A stretch of 34,126 bases of DNA from CAZLNV01 sp964561095 (GTDB lineage Bacteria; Bacillota_I; Bacilli_A; RF39; UBA660): the NCBI GenBank assembly GCA_964561095.1, contig CAZLNV010000006.1:1-34126 (forward strand). The letters are read 5' to 3'. The position numbers and the translations under genes are program-made. Shown here one piece after another: positions 7,218 to 17,300 of the stretch; within the stretch, counting starts at the first letter, position 1; the number at the start of each line of letters is the position of its first letter. Under the pieces are notes generated by a model. The model saw only the letters and a list, made by a program, of their open reading frames with translations. It searched no databases and was not told the DNA's origin.

Positions 7218-8636
7218 ATGAAAACTAAAATAAAAAAAGTATGGGAAAAAATTATAAAATATTTTAAAAATATTGATAAAAAGAATATTATAATTTTTTT
7301 AATACCTTTATTAATGTTTGGAATTTACTGGGTAGTGTTTTATCCTGGAGTTTTATCATATGACTCTTATAATCAGCTACAGCAAATAGAAGCGATGACT
7401 TTTAATTCATCACATCCGTTTTTTCATACATTTATAGAAATGATTTTAATGCGTATTTGGAATACACCTGCGGTGATAGGATTATTTCAAATACTAGTGT
7501 TTTCAACATTATGGACTAGTATATGCAAATACAATAGAAAGAAAAAGGATAGCAAAGTTTTATTTTATGCTCAAATTTTATTAACTATATTTATTAGTTT
7601 AAATCCACTTAATAAAGTTATTTCAATCACTTTATGGAAAGATGTATTATATTCTTATATGATACTTTGGTTTTGCTTTGAACTTCAAAAACTTATTGAT
7701 AAAAAGTTTAAAATAGATTTAAAAGAAGTAATAAAATTATCATTTTTATTAATGGTGATACCAAATTTAAGACATAACGGTTATATAATAACATTGTTTA
7801 TGGCAGTTATTTTATTCATTATATTAATTATTAAAGATAAGAAGAGTTTTAATTATTTAAAACTTTTAGGATTCTTAGTAATATTTTTCTTTTCATTTAA
7901 AGGATTAGCAAGTCTTTATGAAACCGAAAAAACTTTTGATGTTAGCTCAACTGGAAGTGTAGTTGATTATAAATTATTAAATCTAGCCGCAGAAGTAGGT
8001 AGGGATGGGAAAATAAAAGAAGAGGAAGAAACACAACTTTATAAATATATTGATTATGGAATATTAAAAGTGTATGGCAAATATCATATGTTAGATTATG
8101 TATGGACAGTATGTAATGTTAATGGAGAGGCTATATCAAAAGATCACACTAATTTTTATAAATTAATGATAAATATTGTGAAAAACAATGTTTGGGTTTC
8201 TTCAAAATTTATTATGAAAGAAACATCATTTATATGGAGAATTGTTAGATATGATGATTCATGGGGAATAATAAATTACACTGGAATAAATGCTCCAAAT
8301 ACAGACAAACCATATGAAAGACCATTTGCTAATACAACTTTATTTACAGCATTAAAAAACTATGTAGCATTTACAAAAGAAAATGTAGTATTTAAAACAA
8401 TATTTTATAGTGGTTCACTTTGCTTATATTTGTCTATAGCAATAATAATATATTTAAAAAAGAAACATAAGATAAATGAAATTTTAATATTACTACCAAT
8501 AATTTTGAATTTATGTGGTTTAGTTCTCACAATGCCAGCAAATGATGTTAGATATTATTATTCAAATTTCTTGGTTTGCTATTTACTAGGAGCAATATTT
8601 TTAAAATATTGGATAAAAGATGAAAAAGCAAAGTAA
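7218..8636 (+). CDS. Polytopic membrane protein, DUF6020/GT-C-like
   Basis: A 472-aa protein with about ten hydrophobic segments. After a Lys-rich cytoplasmic N-terminus the first helix is followed by YPGVLSYDSYNQ and SSHPFFHTFIEM. An acidic/aromatic first outside loop with a nearby HP pair is typical of DUF6020 proteins and reminiscent of GT-C enzymes that use polyprenyl-phosphate sugars outside the cell. In the GAC-like arrangement this would correspond to GacL, the transferase using the lipid-linked sugar made by the GT2/DUF2304 pair. AGAGG lies 7 nt before the ATG. A large outside loop with DYVWTVCNVNG lies after the middle helices. The GT-C assignment is an inference; a transport or ligase role is possible. 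Confidence 0.6.
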   Translation: MKTKIKKVWEKIIKYFKNIDKKNIIIFLIPLLMFGIYWVVFYPGVLSYDSYNQLQQIEAMTFNSSHPFFHTFIEMILMRIWNTPAVIGLFQILVFSTLWTSICKYNRKKKDSKVLFYAQILLTIFISLNPLNKVISITLWKDVLYSYMILWFCFELQKLIDKKFKIDLKEVIKLSFLLMVIPNLRHNGYIITLFMAVILFIILIIKDKKSFNYLKLLGFLVIFFFSFKGLASLYETEKTFDVSSTGSVVDYKLLNLAAEVGRDGKIKEEEETQLYKYIDYGILKVYGKYHMLDYVWTVCNVNGEAISKDHTNFYKLMINIVKNNVWVSSKFIMKETSFIWRIVRYDDSWGIINYTGINAPNTDKPYERPFANTTLFTALKNYVAFTKENVVFKTIFYSGSLCLYLSIAIIIYLKKKHKINEILILLPIILNLCGLVLTMPANDVRYYYSNFLVCYLLGAIFLKYWIKDEKAK

Positions 8637-9831
8637 TTTAAAAAAAGATTTTTTATGGAATTCTTTAGGAAGCACAATACATGCTTTCAATTCTTTGTTT
8701 TTCTTAATAATAGTCACAAGAGTAAATGGAATAGACGCAGCAGGATATTTTTCATATGGATTTGCACTTTCTAATATATTTCTAACTATCGCAACATTTG
8801 GAGGAAGAAGTTATCAAATAACAGATACAAAAAAGGAATTTAGTGATAATACATATAAAAACTTTAGATATTTAACAACAATTATTACATTAATATTATC
8901 TATATTACTATTCTTATTGTTTAAATATCCAGCTTATAAATACATTACAATAATTTTACTAATTATAACAAGATCAATAGAATCTATAAGTGATGTATAC
9001 TTTGGAATACTACAAAAAAATGATGAGCTTTATAAAGTAGGTAAATCATTATTTTATAAAAATCTTATATCACTAATATTATTTATATCTATTGAACTAA
9101 TATTTAAAAATTTAACATTTGCTCTAATTGCTTGGATTTTAACAAACATAATATTTTTAATATTTGTGGACATAAGAAATTGTAAAAAGGTAGAAAAAGA
9201 CAAGTTTAAAATACAATTTAAAAATTGTATACCCATTCTTAAAAAAACTTCATACTTCTTTATGTTTAGTTTTTTATCAATCTTTATTTTAAATATACCT
9301 AGATATTTTATAGATTATTATTTAACAGATGAACTTCAAGGTATATATGGAATCTTAATAATGCCAGCGACATTTATTATTCTATTATCACAATTTATTC
9401 TTCAACCTTATGCAGTAAGATTAGCTGATAATTATGAAAAAGACAAAGAATTATATAAAAAAGAAATAATCAAAATATTTAAAAGTATCCTAGGAATATC
9501 TATACTTTGTATTGTATGTGCATATTTTTTAGGAATACCGGTGTTAAATATAATATATAATTTAGATTTACATAGCTATAAATATCACTTATTAGTTGTA
9601 ATGCTAGGAGCATCTTTCTATGCATTTAATTCCTTCCTATCATTAATCTATACAATAAAAAGAAACATAAAATATCAATTTATTATTTATTTTTGTTCTA
9701 TGATTTTATCTTTATTCATATCAAATTACTTTGTGAAAAACTATGCTATTTGGGGAGGCATTATTAGTTATAGCCTTACTATGTTTATAACACTATTATT
9801 TTATGCAATTAGATTAAGAGGCAAAAAATGA
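8620..9831 (+). CDS. Wzx-like polysaccharide flippase (MOP superfamily)
   Basis: A 403-aa protein of about 12 hydrophobic segments. The opening KKDFLWNSLGSTIHAFNSLFFLIIV and the later GYFSYGFALSNIF and FGGRSYQITD are typical of oligosaccharide flippases in the RfbX/Wzx branch. Members export undecaprenyl-linked intermediates across the membrane. It overlaps the previous gene by 17 nt, with no strong ribosome site, so coupling is likely. Its last four bases overlap the next gene. Together with the GT2/DUF2304 pair and the GT-C-like protein it completes a flip-and-transfer decoration module; its exact substrate is unknown. Confidence 0.8.
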   Translation: MKKQSNLKKDFLWNSLGSTIHAFNSLFFLIIVTRVNGIDAAGYFSYGFALSNIFLTIATFGGRSYQITDTKKEFSDNTYKNFRYLTTIITLILSILLFLLFKYPAYKYITIILLIITRSIESISDVYFGILQKNDELYKVGKSLFYKNLISLILFISIELIFKNLTFALIAWILTNIIFLIFVDIRNCKKVEKDKFKIQFKNCIPILKKTSYFFMFSFLSIFILNIPRYFIDYYLTDELQGIYGILIMPATFIILLSQFILQPYAVRLADNYEKDKELYKKEIIKIFKSILGISILCIVCAYFLGIPVLNIIYNLDLHSYKYHLLVVMLGASFYAFNSFLSLIYTIKRNIKYQFIIYFCSMILSLFISNYFVKNYAIWGGIISYSLTMFITLLFYAIRLRGKK

Positions 9832-11021
9832 AAGTAATATTTATAGGAAATCCAATAAAAGAAAAAATATTAGGAAAAGATAAAGAATACAGGTACACTT
9901 CTTATGCAGATAACTTTATGCAGTTGAAATTTATTAATGAAATTAGTAACATTTATGGAAAAGATTTAAATGTAATAACTATTAATTATAATAATAAAAA
10001 AATATATAAAAAAGGTAAACTTAATAATATAGATACAACTTTTATAAAATATCATCCCATGAATTTATGGACATATTATTTATCTTTTATGTTTAATGTT
10101 TTTAAAGAATTACTTAAAGTATGTAAAAAACATAAAAAAGAAAAATTGGTGGTCATTACAAATGGACCCTACATGTATTATTCGCTTCCCATGATAATAG
10201 CGAGGTTATTTCATAAATTTAAATATATTTGTTATTTAGTATGTTCTGTGGAACTTCCTCAATACAAAGGGATATATGGCTTAGTAGCTAAAATGTCAAA
10301 ATATTTAATTAAATCGGCTGACGCAACTATTACATATGTTGAGAAGTCATCAATAGATTATACAAAAAAACCATATATTTCTATTAATTATCATATAGAT
10401 GAAAATAAAGTTGATTTATTTGATAAATATATAAAAAAGAATAAAAAATCAAAAAAGAAGATCAATATAACTTATACAGGAGCACTAACTTATATCTCTG
10501 GCGTGGAAGAGATGATAAAAATGATTGACAAATTACCTGATAATTATGTTTTAAACATTTGTGGATCTGGCGAATGTGAAGAAAAAATAAAACAATATCA
10601 AAAAGAAAAACCTGAAAAGTTAAATTATTTAGGACTACTTTCTCAGGAAGAAGTAATTGATTTACAAATAAAAGCAGATATATTAGTGGTTTTTAGGAAT
10701 AAAGAAAATAAAAAAAATAAATATTATGCCAATTATGCCGGTAGTTCTAAAATAACTGAATATTTATTATCGGGGAATCCAATAATTACTAATGAACATG
10801 GAGCTCTTGATGAAAAATTAAAACCATATTTGAATGTAGTAAAAAGCACAGATAGTGATTATTTGAAAGAATATATTATTAATTTATCTAAGAGTTTAAA
10901 TAGTGCGAAAATGCTTGATAAATGTAAAAAGGGCAGGGAGTATATAATAAGTAATTGTATTGAAGGTGCTCAATCTAAAAAAATATGTGATTTTATAGAA
11001 AAAATAGGTAAAAGTAAATAG
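9828..11021 (+). CDS. Glycosyltransferase, GT4-like (GT-B fold)
   Basis: A 397-aa protein, last gene of the cassette. The N-terminal half is less typical (MKVIFIGNPIKEK, then VVITNGPYMYYSLP and CYLVCSVELPQ). The C-terminal half is recognisably a GT4-type donor domain: ITYTGALTYISGVEEMI, NICGSGECEEKI, YLGLLSQEEVIDLQIKADILVV and SSKITEYLLSGNPII, where the Lys/Glu region is expected to bind the nucleotide sugar. AGAGG lies before the overlapping ATGA start. It is followed by a terminator starting at the stop codon. Very Lys- and Asn-rich, like its neighbours. The specific sugar and acceptor cannot be predicted. Confidence 0.75.
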   Translation: MKVIFIGNPIKEKILGKDKEYRYTSYADNFMQLKFINEISNIYGKDLNVITINYNNKKIYKKGKLNNIDTTFIKYHPMNLWTYYLSFMFNVFKELLKVCKKHKKEKLVVITNGPYMYYSLPMIIARLFHKFKYICYLVCSVELPQYKGIYGLVAKMSKYLIKSADATITYVEKSSIDYTKKPYISINYHIDENKVDLFDKYIKKNKKSKKKINITYTGALTYISGVEEMIKMIDKLPDNYVLNICGSGECEEKIKQYQKEKPEKLNYLGLLSQEEVIDLQIKADILVVFRNKENKKNKYYANYAGSSKITEYLLSGNPIITNEHGALDEKLKPYLNVVKSTDSDYLKEYIINLSKSLNSAKMLDKCKKGREYIISNCIEGAQSKKICDFIEKIGKSK

Positions 11022-11045
11022 AGTTCTTTAAAAGAATTCTTTTTT
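11021..11045 (+). terminator. Terminator of the glycopolymer cassette
   Basis: GAGTTCTTT and AAAGAATTC pair (one G-T wobble) with a very small centre, followed by six Ts. The stem begins on the last base of the stop codon. The innermost pairs must open to form a loop. Confidence 0.7.
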
Positions 11046-11049
11046 ATTA

Positions 11050-11055
11050 TATAAT
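11050..11055 (+). promoter_or_regulatory. -10 element upstream of nifJ
   Basis: A TATAAT 15 nt before the nifJ ATG and only 4-5 nt after the T tract of the preceding terminator. TTTAAA at 11027-11032, inside the terminator hairpin, is the only -35 candidate at a workable distance (17 nt). The predicted leader of about 9 nt is little more than the GGTGAT ribosome site. Confidence 0.45.
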
Positions 11056-11070
11056 AATATTGGTGATGAT

Positions 11071-14000
11071 ATGAAAGAATACAAAGTAATGGATGGAAAT
11101 GAGGCTTGTGCAACTGCTGCTTATCTTTTTACTGAATTAGCCGGTATTTATCCAATAACTCCTGCTACTCCTATGGCTACTTTATGTGATAAGTGGGCAT
11201 CTAGTGGTAAGACTAACATATTTAATGAAAGTGTTAGGGTTGTTGAAATGCAAAGTGAAGGAGGGGCTTCTGCTTTAGTTCATGGTGCTCTTCAAGCTGG
11301 AAGTTTAAGTACAACTTTTACTGCATCTCAAGGCTTATTATTAATGATACCTACTATGTATAAAGTTGCTGGGGAAATGTTACCTTTGGTTATACATGTT
11401 GCTGCTAGAAGTTTATCAACTCATGCTTTATCTATATTTGGAGATCATCAAGATATATATGCTACTAGAAGTACAGGGTTTGCATTCTTATCAAGTTCTA
11501 ATGTTCAAGATTCATATTATATGGCTTTAATATCTCATTTGAGTTCAATAGATTCAAGTATACCTTTTTTACATTTCTTTGATGGATTTAGAACATCACA
11601 TGAGATTAATAAAATTAACATATTACCTGAAGAAGTTATAAAACCTTTAATAAATAAAGAAAAAGTACAAGAATTTAGAAATAGAAGTATTAATATAGGA
11701 GTAAATACTACAAGAGGTGTCAGTCAAACTGAAGATGTTTATTTTCAAAACACTGAAGCAAGAAATAAGTTTTATGATTATTTGCCCGATATTGTAAATA
11801 ATTATATGGAGAGAATAAATATACTTGCTGATACAGATTATAAACCATTTAATTATTATGGGTCTAAGAATGCTAAACATATAATAATTGCGATGGGAAG
11901 TGTAACAGACACTATTAAACTTGTTATAGATGAAATGGTTAATAATGGTGAAGAAGTGGGACTTATAAATGTTCATTTATATAGGCCATTTTCTAGTAAA
12001 TATTTCTTTAATGAATTACCAAAAAGTGTTACTAAAATAACTGTTCTTGATAAAACAAAGGAATTTTCAGGTACTGGGGCTCCACTATATTTGGATGTCT
12101 GTGAAATCTTGAAAGAAGAAAATATTGAAATAATTAATGGAATATATGGATTATCAAGTAAAAATACTACTCCAGGGGATATAAAAGCTGTATTTGATAA
12201 TATGGATAAACACAATCCTAAAGTAGATTTTACATTAAGCATCAATGATGATGTTACAGGAAGAAATTTAATTCCTTCTGAGTTTAAATTAAGTAAAAAA
12301 TATAAAGAAATTAAAATATATGGTTTTGGGTCTGACGGAATGGTTAGCGCGTCAAAAAATATTTTAAAGTTATTGGGTAAAAAGGATAGTTTTATACAAG
12401 GATATTTTGAGTATGANNNNNNNNNNNNNNNNNNNNNNNNNNNNNNNNNNNNNNNNNNNNNNNNNNNNNNNNNNNNNNNNNNNNNNNNNNNNNNNNNNNN
12501 NNNNNNNNNNNNNNNNATAAAATTCTTTATATGTGATACAAGTAAGTTAGATAAAGAATATAAACTAGGTGGTAAGATAAATAATATTATGGCTGTTTAC
12601 ATACTTAAAATTTTAGGTGTAAATAAAAGTTCTATTGAAGAATTTAAAGATTTAATCCTTAAATCCTATAAAGATAAGGAACAGGAACTAATAGATAAAA
12701 ACATTCAAGCATTAGATGAAGCTTTTAATTATTGTAAAGAATTCGACAACAGTGTGTTAACAATTGATCTGGAAGATAATGATGAAGTTGATGATATTTA
12801 CAACAAAATGACTTCAAGAAATGGAAATGAAATAAAAGTTTCTGAGATGTTAGAACACAAAGATGGTGTTTATAAAGGTGGGACATCATCTTGTGATAAA
12901 AGAAAAATAAGTGAAAAAACTCCTAAATGGACAAAAGAAAATTGTATTGAATGCAATATGTGTTCGTTTGTGTGCCCTCATTCAGTAATAAGACCTTTTG
13001 CATTAAATGAAGATGATATGGAATTTAATGATATAAAAAGTGATGAAGTGATTCCTATGATAGGTGATGCTGATAAAAACTTTTATATTGGTGTAGCCGA
13101 ATCTAATTGTACTGGATGTGGACTTTGTATAAATTCTTGTCCAGGTAAAAATGGAGAAAAAGCATTAGAATTTGGTAATTATAGTGAAAAATTAGATATT
13201 AAGAATGAGAGTATTTTTAAGAATGTTAAAAATGAAACTAAGTTTAATAAATATACAGTAAAAGGTTTGGGATTTAGAGAAACTGGATTTGAATTTCCGG
13301 GGGCTTGTGCAGGATGCGGAGAAAGTGGATATTTAAATATATTAACTAAATTATTTAAAGAAGAAATTGTTATATCAAATGCTACTGGATGTTCTTCAAT
13401 ATATGGTGGATCTTTGCCATCACTTCCTTACAAAGTGCCATGGATTAGTTCACTTTTTGAAGACAATGCGGAATTTGGTTATGGACTTTACATGTCTTAC
13501 AAAACTAAAAGGGAAATAATAAAAGAAGTTATGTATGAAACAAAGGACATAGTTAATAAAGAAACAAAAGACATATATAAAAAGTGGTTAGATAATATGA
13601 ATGACTATGAAATTACATCTAATATAGAAGAAGAATTAAAGCGTCATGAAATACCAAATGAATTAAAAAATTTGTTACCATATGTACCATCTAGAACAGT
13701 TTGGATAGTTGGCGGAGATGGATGGGCATATGATATTGGATATGGTGGACTTGATCATGTACTTCATTCAAATGAAAATGTAAATGTATTAGTTTTGGAT
13801 ACAGAGGTTTATTCAAATACTGGTGGTCAAACTTCTAAATCTACAAAATATGCAGGCGTAGCCGAATTTTCATCAACTGGAAAAAAGACAGCAAAAAAAG
13901 ATTTATTTAGAATTGCAATGTCTATACCTAATGTGTATGTAGCAAGTATTTCTATGGGCGCTAATATGAATCAAACTTTAAAATCATTTAAAGAAGCGTA

Positions 14001-14340
14001 TGAACATGAAGGACCTTCTTTGATAATTGCTTATAGTCCTTGTATAGCTCAGGGTATAACTGGAGGACTTAGAAATAGTTTAGATGAAGAAAAATTATTG
14101 GTAGATTCAGGTTATAACATTCTTATGAGATATAATCCAAATGATAAGAAATTATCTATTGATTCAAAAGAACCGGATTTTTCAAAATATGAAACAATAT
14201 TTGAAAGAGAATTAAGATATAAGAATTTAAAGAATATTAACGAAAAAGAATATAAACAATTATATGAACTAAATATAGACAGTGCTAAAAAAAGATATAT
14301 GTATTATAAAATCCAAGAAGGTGAAGGAGTAAATGAATAA
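11071..14340 (+). CDS. nifJ: Pyruvate:ferredoxin (flavodoxin) oxidoreductase, interrupted by an assembly gap
   Basis: Converts pyruvate and CoA to acetyl-CoA and CO2 while reducing ferredoxin or flavodoxin; central to anaerobic fermentation. Single-chain form. The N-terminal pyrimidine-binding domain has ELAGIYPITPATPM and FTASQGLLLM; next come the transketolase-C-like and gamma domains with YGFGSDG. A two-cluster ferredoxin domain has CIECNMCSFVCP and CTGCGLCINSCP. The C-terminal TPP domain has PGACAGCGESGY, ATGCSSIYGG, the TPP/Mg motif GGDGWAYDIGYGG and DTEVYSNTGGQTS. As given it is 1089 residues including 34 unreadable ones. Family members are nearer 1170, and the region lost to the Ns is normally about 80 residues, so the real gene is probably longer. 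GGTGAT precedes the ATG. It overlaps the next gene by 8 nt. Confidence 0.95.
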   Translation: MKEYKVMDGNEACATAAYLFTELAGIYPITPATPMATLCDKWASSGKTNIFNESVRVVEMQSEGGASALVHGALQAGSLSTTFTASQGLLLMIPTMYKVAGEMLPLVIHVAARSLSTHALSIFGDHQDIYATRSTGFAFLSSSNVQDSYYMALISHLSSIDSSIPFLHFFDGFRTSHEINKINILPEEVIKPLINKEKVQEFRNRSINIGVNTTRGVSQTEDVYFQNTEARNKFYDYLPDIVNNYMERINILADTDYKPFNYYGSKNAKHIIIAMGSVTDTIKLVIDEMVNNGEEVGLINVHLYRPFSSKYFFNELPKSVTKITVLDKTKEFSGTGAPLYLDVCEILKEENIEIINGIYGLSSKNTTPGDIKAVFDNMDKHNPKVDFTLSINDDVTGRNLIPSEFKLSKKYKEIKIYGFGSDGMVSASKNILKLLGKKDSFIQGYFEYXXXXXXXXXXXXXXXXXXXXXXXXXXXXXXXXXXIKFFICDTSKLDKEYKLGGKINNIMAVYILKILGVNKSSIEEFKDLILKSYKDKEQELIDKNIQALDEAFNYCKEFDNSVLTIDLEDNDEVDDIYNKMTSRNGNEIKVSEMLEHKDGVYKGGTSSCDKRKISEKTPKWTKENCIECNMCSFVCPHSVIRPFALNEDDMEFNDIKSDEVIPMIGDADKNFYIGVAESNCTGCGLCINSCPGKNGEKALEFGNYSEKLDIKNESIFKNVKNETKFNKYTVKGLGFRETGFEFPGACAGCGESGYLNILTKLFKEEIVISNATGCSSIYGGSLPSLPYKVPWISSLFEDNAEFGYGLYMSYKTKREIIKEVMYETKDIVNKETKDIYKKWLDNMNDYEITSNIEEELKRHEIPNELKNLLPYVPSRTVWIVGGDGWAYDIGYGGLDHVLHSNENVNVLVLDTEVYSNTGGQTSKSTKYAGVAEFSSTGKKTAKKDLFRIAMSIPNVYVASISMGANMNQTLKSFKEAYEHEGPSLIIAYSPCIAQGITGGLRNSLDEEKLLVDSGYNILMRYNPNDKKLSIDSKEPDFSKYETIFERELRYKNLKNINEKEYKQLYELNIDSAKKRYMYYKIQEGEGVNE
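12417..12516. other. Assembly gap: 100 Ns inside nifJ
   Basis: Exactly 100 undetermined bases, a common placeholder for a gap of unknown size. The left flank stops after YFEY plus the two bases GA; the family continues with Asp and a GGVT/HLRFG-type stretch here. The right flank resumes at IKFFICDTSKL. The reading frame is kept by the placeholder, but the true gap is probably about 240 bases. Confidence 0.99.
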
Positions 14341-17300
14341 TAGAGTCAAAGAATTAATTAATTTAATAATAAATTATTTGTTTTATAGTAGAATAGATAC
14401 TGATAAAAAAAGTTTTTACTATGAAAAAATTAGTAATTTAGTTAGTGAAATTGTTAATTCTTATGATGATGTTATTAATTTTTATAAAGAAATTTCTTTA
14501 GTAGAATCAGCTGGTTTAAAAAGAGAATTAATGTACTTTTTACAAAAATTTTTAAGTAATAGTGATATTTTATCAACCGAGCAAGTTATAAAATTATATT
14601 TGGATAGTGATGAACTATATTTTCTAAATAAGAAAATAAATTTGGAGATGCTGAAAAATTTTATGATGGACAACAATATTGAAGAAAGCAAGATAGGAAA
14701 AATATTTAGTATTTCACCGAAGCTTGGAATAGAGTTTTTAAGTAAAGTTAAAAATCATTTGGTAGATGTTGAATATTACCCCAATATGATTAATAATCAA
14801 TCAGATTTTATAGAACTGGTTAATGTATCAGATGCCTTAACGAATAATACTGTTTCCGCTATAATAAATAATTCGGCTAAGTTTTCCAATGCTTCAGTAG
14901 CCAGTTTATATCAATTAGCCGAGGATAATAGTATATCTGAATTATCTTTTATTCCAAATGATAAGCAAAAAAGAATAGTGATACTTTCTAAACTTAATGA
15001 AAATCTTTTTAAAAAAAATATTTCAGAGAATGATTTAGAAGAATTTATAGCGAATATAAAATTAAAGAAACTTGGCAATCTTCCAAATGGTCTTAAAATA
15101 AACATTCTTAAAATGTCTCTAACAAATCATTTATTGGGCAGAGAAGAGCTTACTTATTTGCTGGATAATATTGATAATAAAACAATATCATTTGCATCTT
15201 TCTCAAAATATGATTATGAAGAATTTAAATATGTATTAACTGAATATTTGAATAAATTATCAAATAAGAGTTTAGAAGTAATATTAAATTTGAATTCAAC
15301 AGCACCCGACATAAAAGAAAATATTCTAAAATACTTGATTTCAAATAAAGAATTTAATTTTATAGAAAAATATGCAAAGAAAATAGAAATAACTTCTGAT
15401 TTATTTGTATCTATTATTGATAACAACATTAATTCTATAAATAAATTTAGAATAAATATGGAAACTGTTTCTAAAGATTTAGCATTAAAACTTTTGCAAA
15501 CTCCAAAATATTATAGTCATTTAAATTCTATATCTTTAGTGTATTTGCTAAACCTTATAGACACAGAAGATATGCTTAATATAATTAATAATAAAAGTAT
15601 GCTTTCATTATTAAATCCTAGTGATTTATCTTATATTATAAGCTTAGAATATGAAGATATTTTAAATAATGATAATATTTTTGAATATTATGACAAAACA
15701 TTATTATTAGCATCTACTGAAGAGTATCTTAAAAATTATGATGATATTGAATTTTTATTAAATAAGAATATATCTAAATTACTATTTAATAATGAAAATA
15801 TGCTTAGTAATAGTGATATAGAATCAGTGAAATATTTAATTGATTATACAAGGAATGTAAATAGAGAATTAACTTTTTTGAATATAGATATGATTAAATC
15901 TTTTGTTGCACTTTACTTAACTTTTGGAATAGAGGGATCTATAGAATTAATTAATCTAACTGATGTTAATCCTAATATTATGGATGTAATAAAGATTAAA
16001 GATAGGCTTCTTCAAGCTAAGATAGATACATTTAGAATTGAAAAAGCTGGTGATATAAACAATGCATTTAATATGATCATGTACAATCTGGATAAAATAA
16101 ATTCTTTAGAGGATGTTAATAATACTAATTATTCCTTTAACCTATTTATCAAATATTCAGATAAAATTGAACCTTTTAAAGCAATTTCATTATTAAAAAA
16201 ATATGTAATGTTAAAAAGTATGTCAAATAATGAGGAAGAATTAAAACGTGTTAAAGAGGAAATAAGGAAGCAACTTAAATTAGCTACTGATACGTATATT
16301 AATGAAAAAACTAGTGATTATAATAGAGAACTAACCAGCAAAATGAAAGAAAAGCTTAGAATAAAAGAGTCTGTTATTGAAGAATTATCGCGAAAATATT
16401 CAAAAGAATTAATTATTAAAAACATGATGGATGAATTTCGTGCAATAATGAACAGCCAAAATAAACAAGATATAAAAAAGAAAGAAGAAATAACGGCAAT
16501 TTTTAGAAAAAAAATAAATTTATATGGTTTATGTGATTATGAATATTTTGAAAAAAATATGCTAGAGAAAATACTAGGTGATAACTTTAGTAAAGATACA
16601 TTTTTGTATTATTTAGGATACGATAAACCAGAAAATTATGAGCATTATATTTTTAATAAAAGATTAAAAGAAGAAGTAAATAAAATTAATAATCTATTTT
16701 GTAAAAGCAAAGATAAAGATATTATGCTAAAGTGTTTGTTGGGTATTGAAGACATATCAGAAATCAAAGACTTTAATAAGATTAATCTTGTAAAAGAGAA
16801 GTCACATGCTATAAATAAATTTAGACATTATTTAAATTATGATGGTAATAAACTAATTTATAATTTAGATGATTTGCCGGATGAAAATGAATGTCAAAGA
16901 TATGAAGAAATTAATATGTATCTTAAAAGCATTAGTAAGCAAATATTTAATATAATGCAAAGCTCGTTTACCCCACAAGAAAGACTGGGTATTGATTCAA
17001 AAGATTTATTAGATTATTTTGAGGGAAAAATAACTGTAAACGAAACGAATTATGAAATAGTAAAAAATCCTTTGAAAACAAAAGAGATAAGTTTATTATT
17101 TTCAAATTTTGATTTTAGTTCTCATGAAAATGAAGACCTTGAAGAAAAAATAAAAAGATTTGTGTTTAATAATATCTATAGCATAAGGTTTTTGTCGGAT
17201 TCAGATAATCAATATTATGCTAAAAATTTTGGATATATTTTGTCTCACTACGATAAAGTATCTTCAATTTGTAAAGCATTAAATATTAATATAGATGATA

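Noticed and set aside
11647..12245. Long open frames antisense to nifJ
   Set aside because: They lie opposite a strongly conserved coding region, have no ribosome site and no recognisable domain, and are explained by codon bias of the sense strand.
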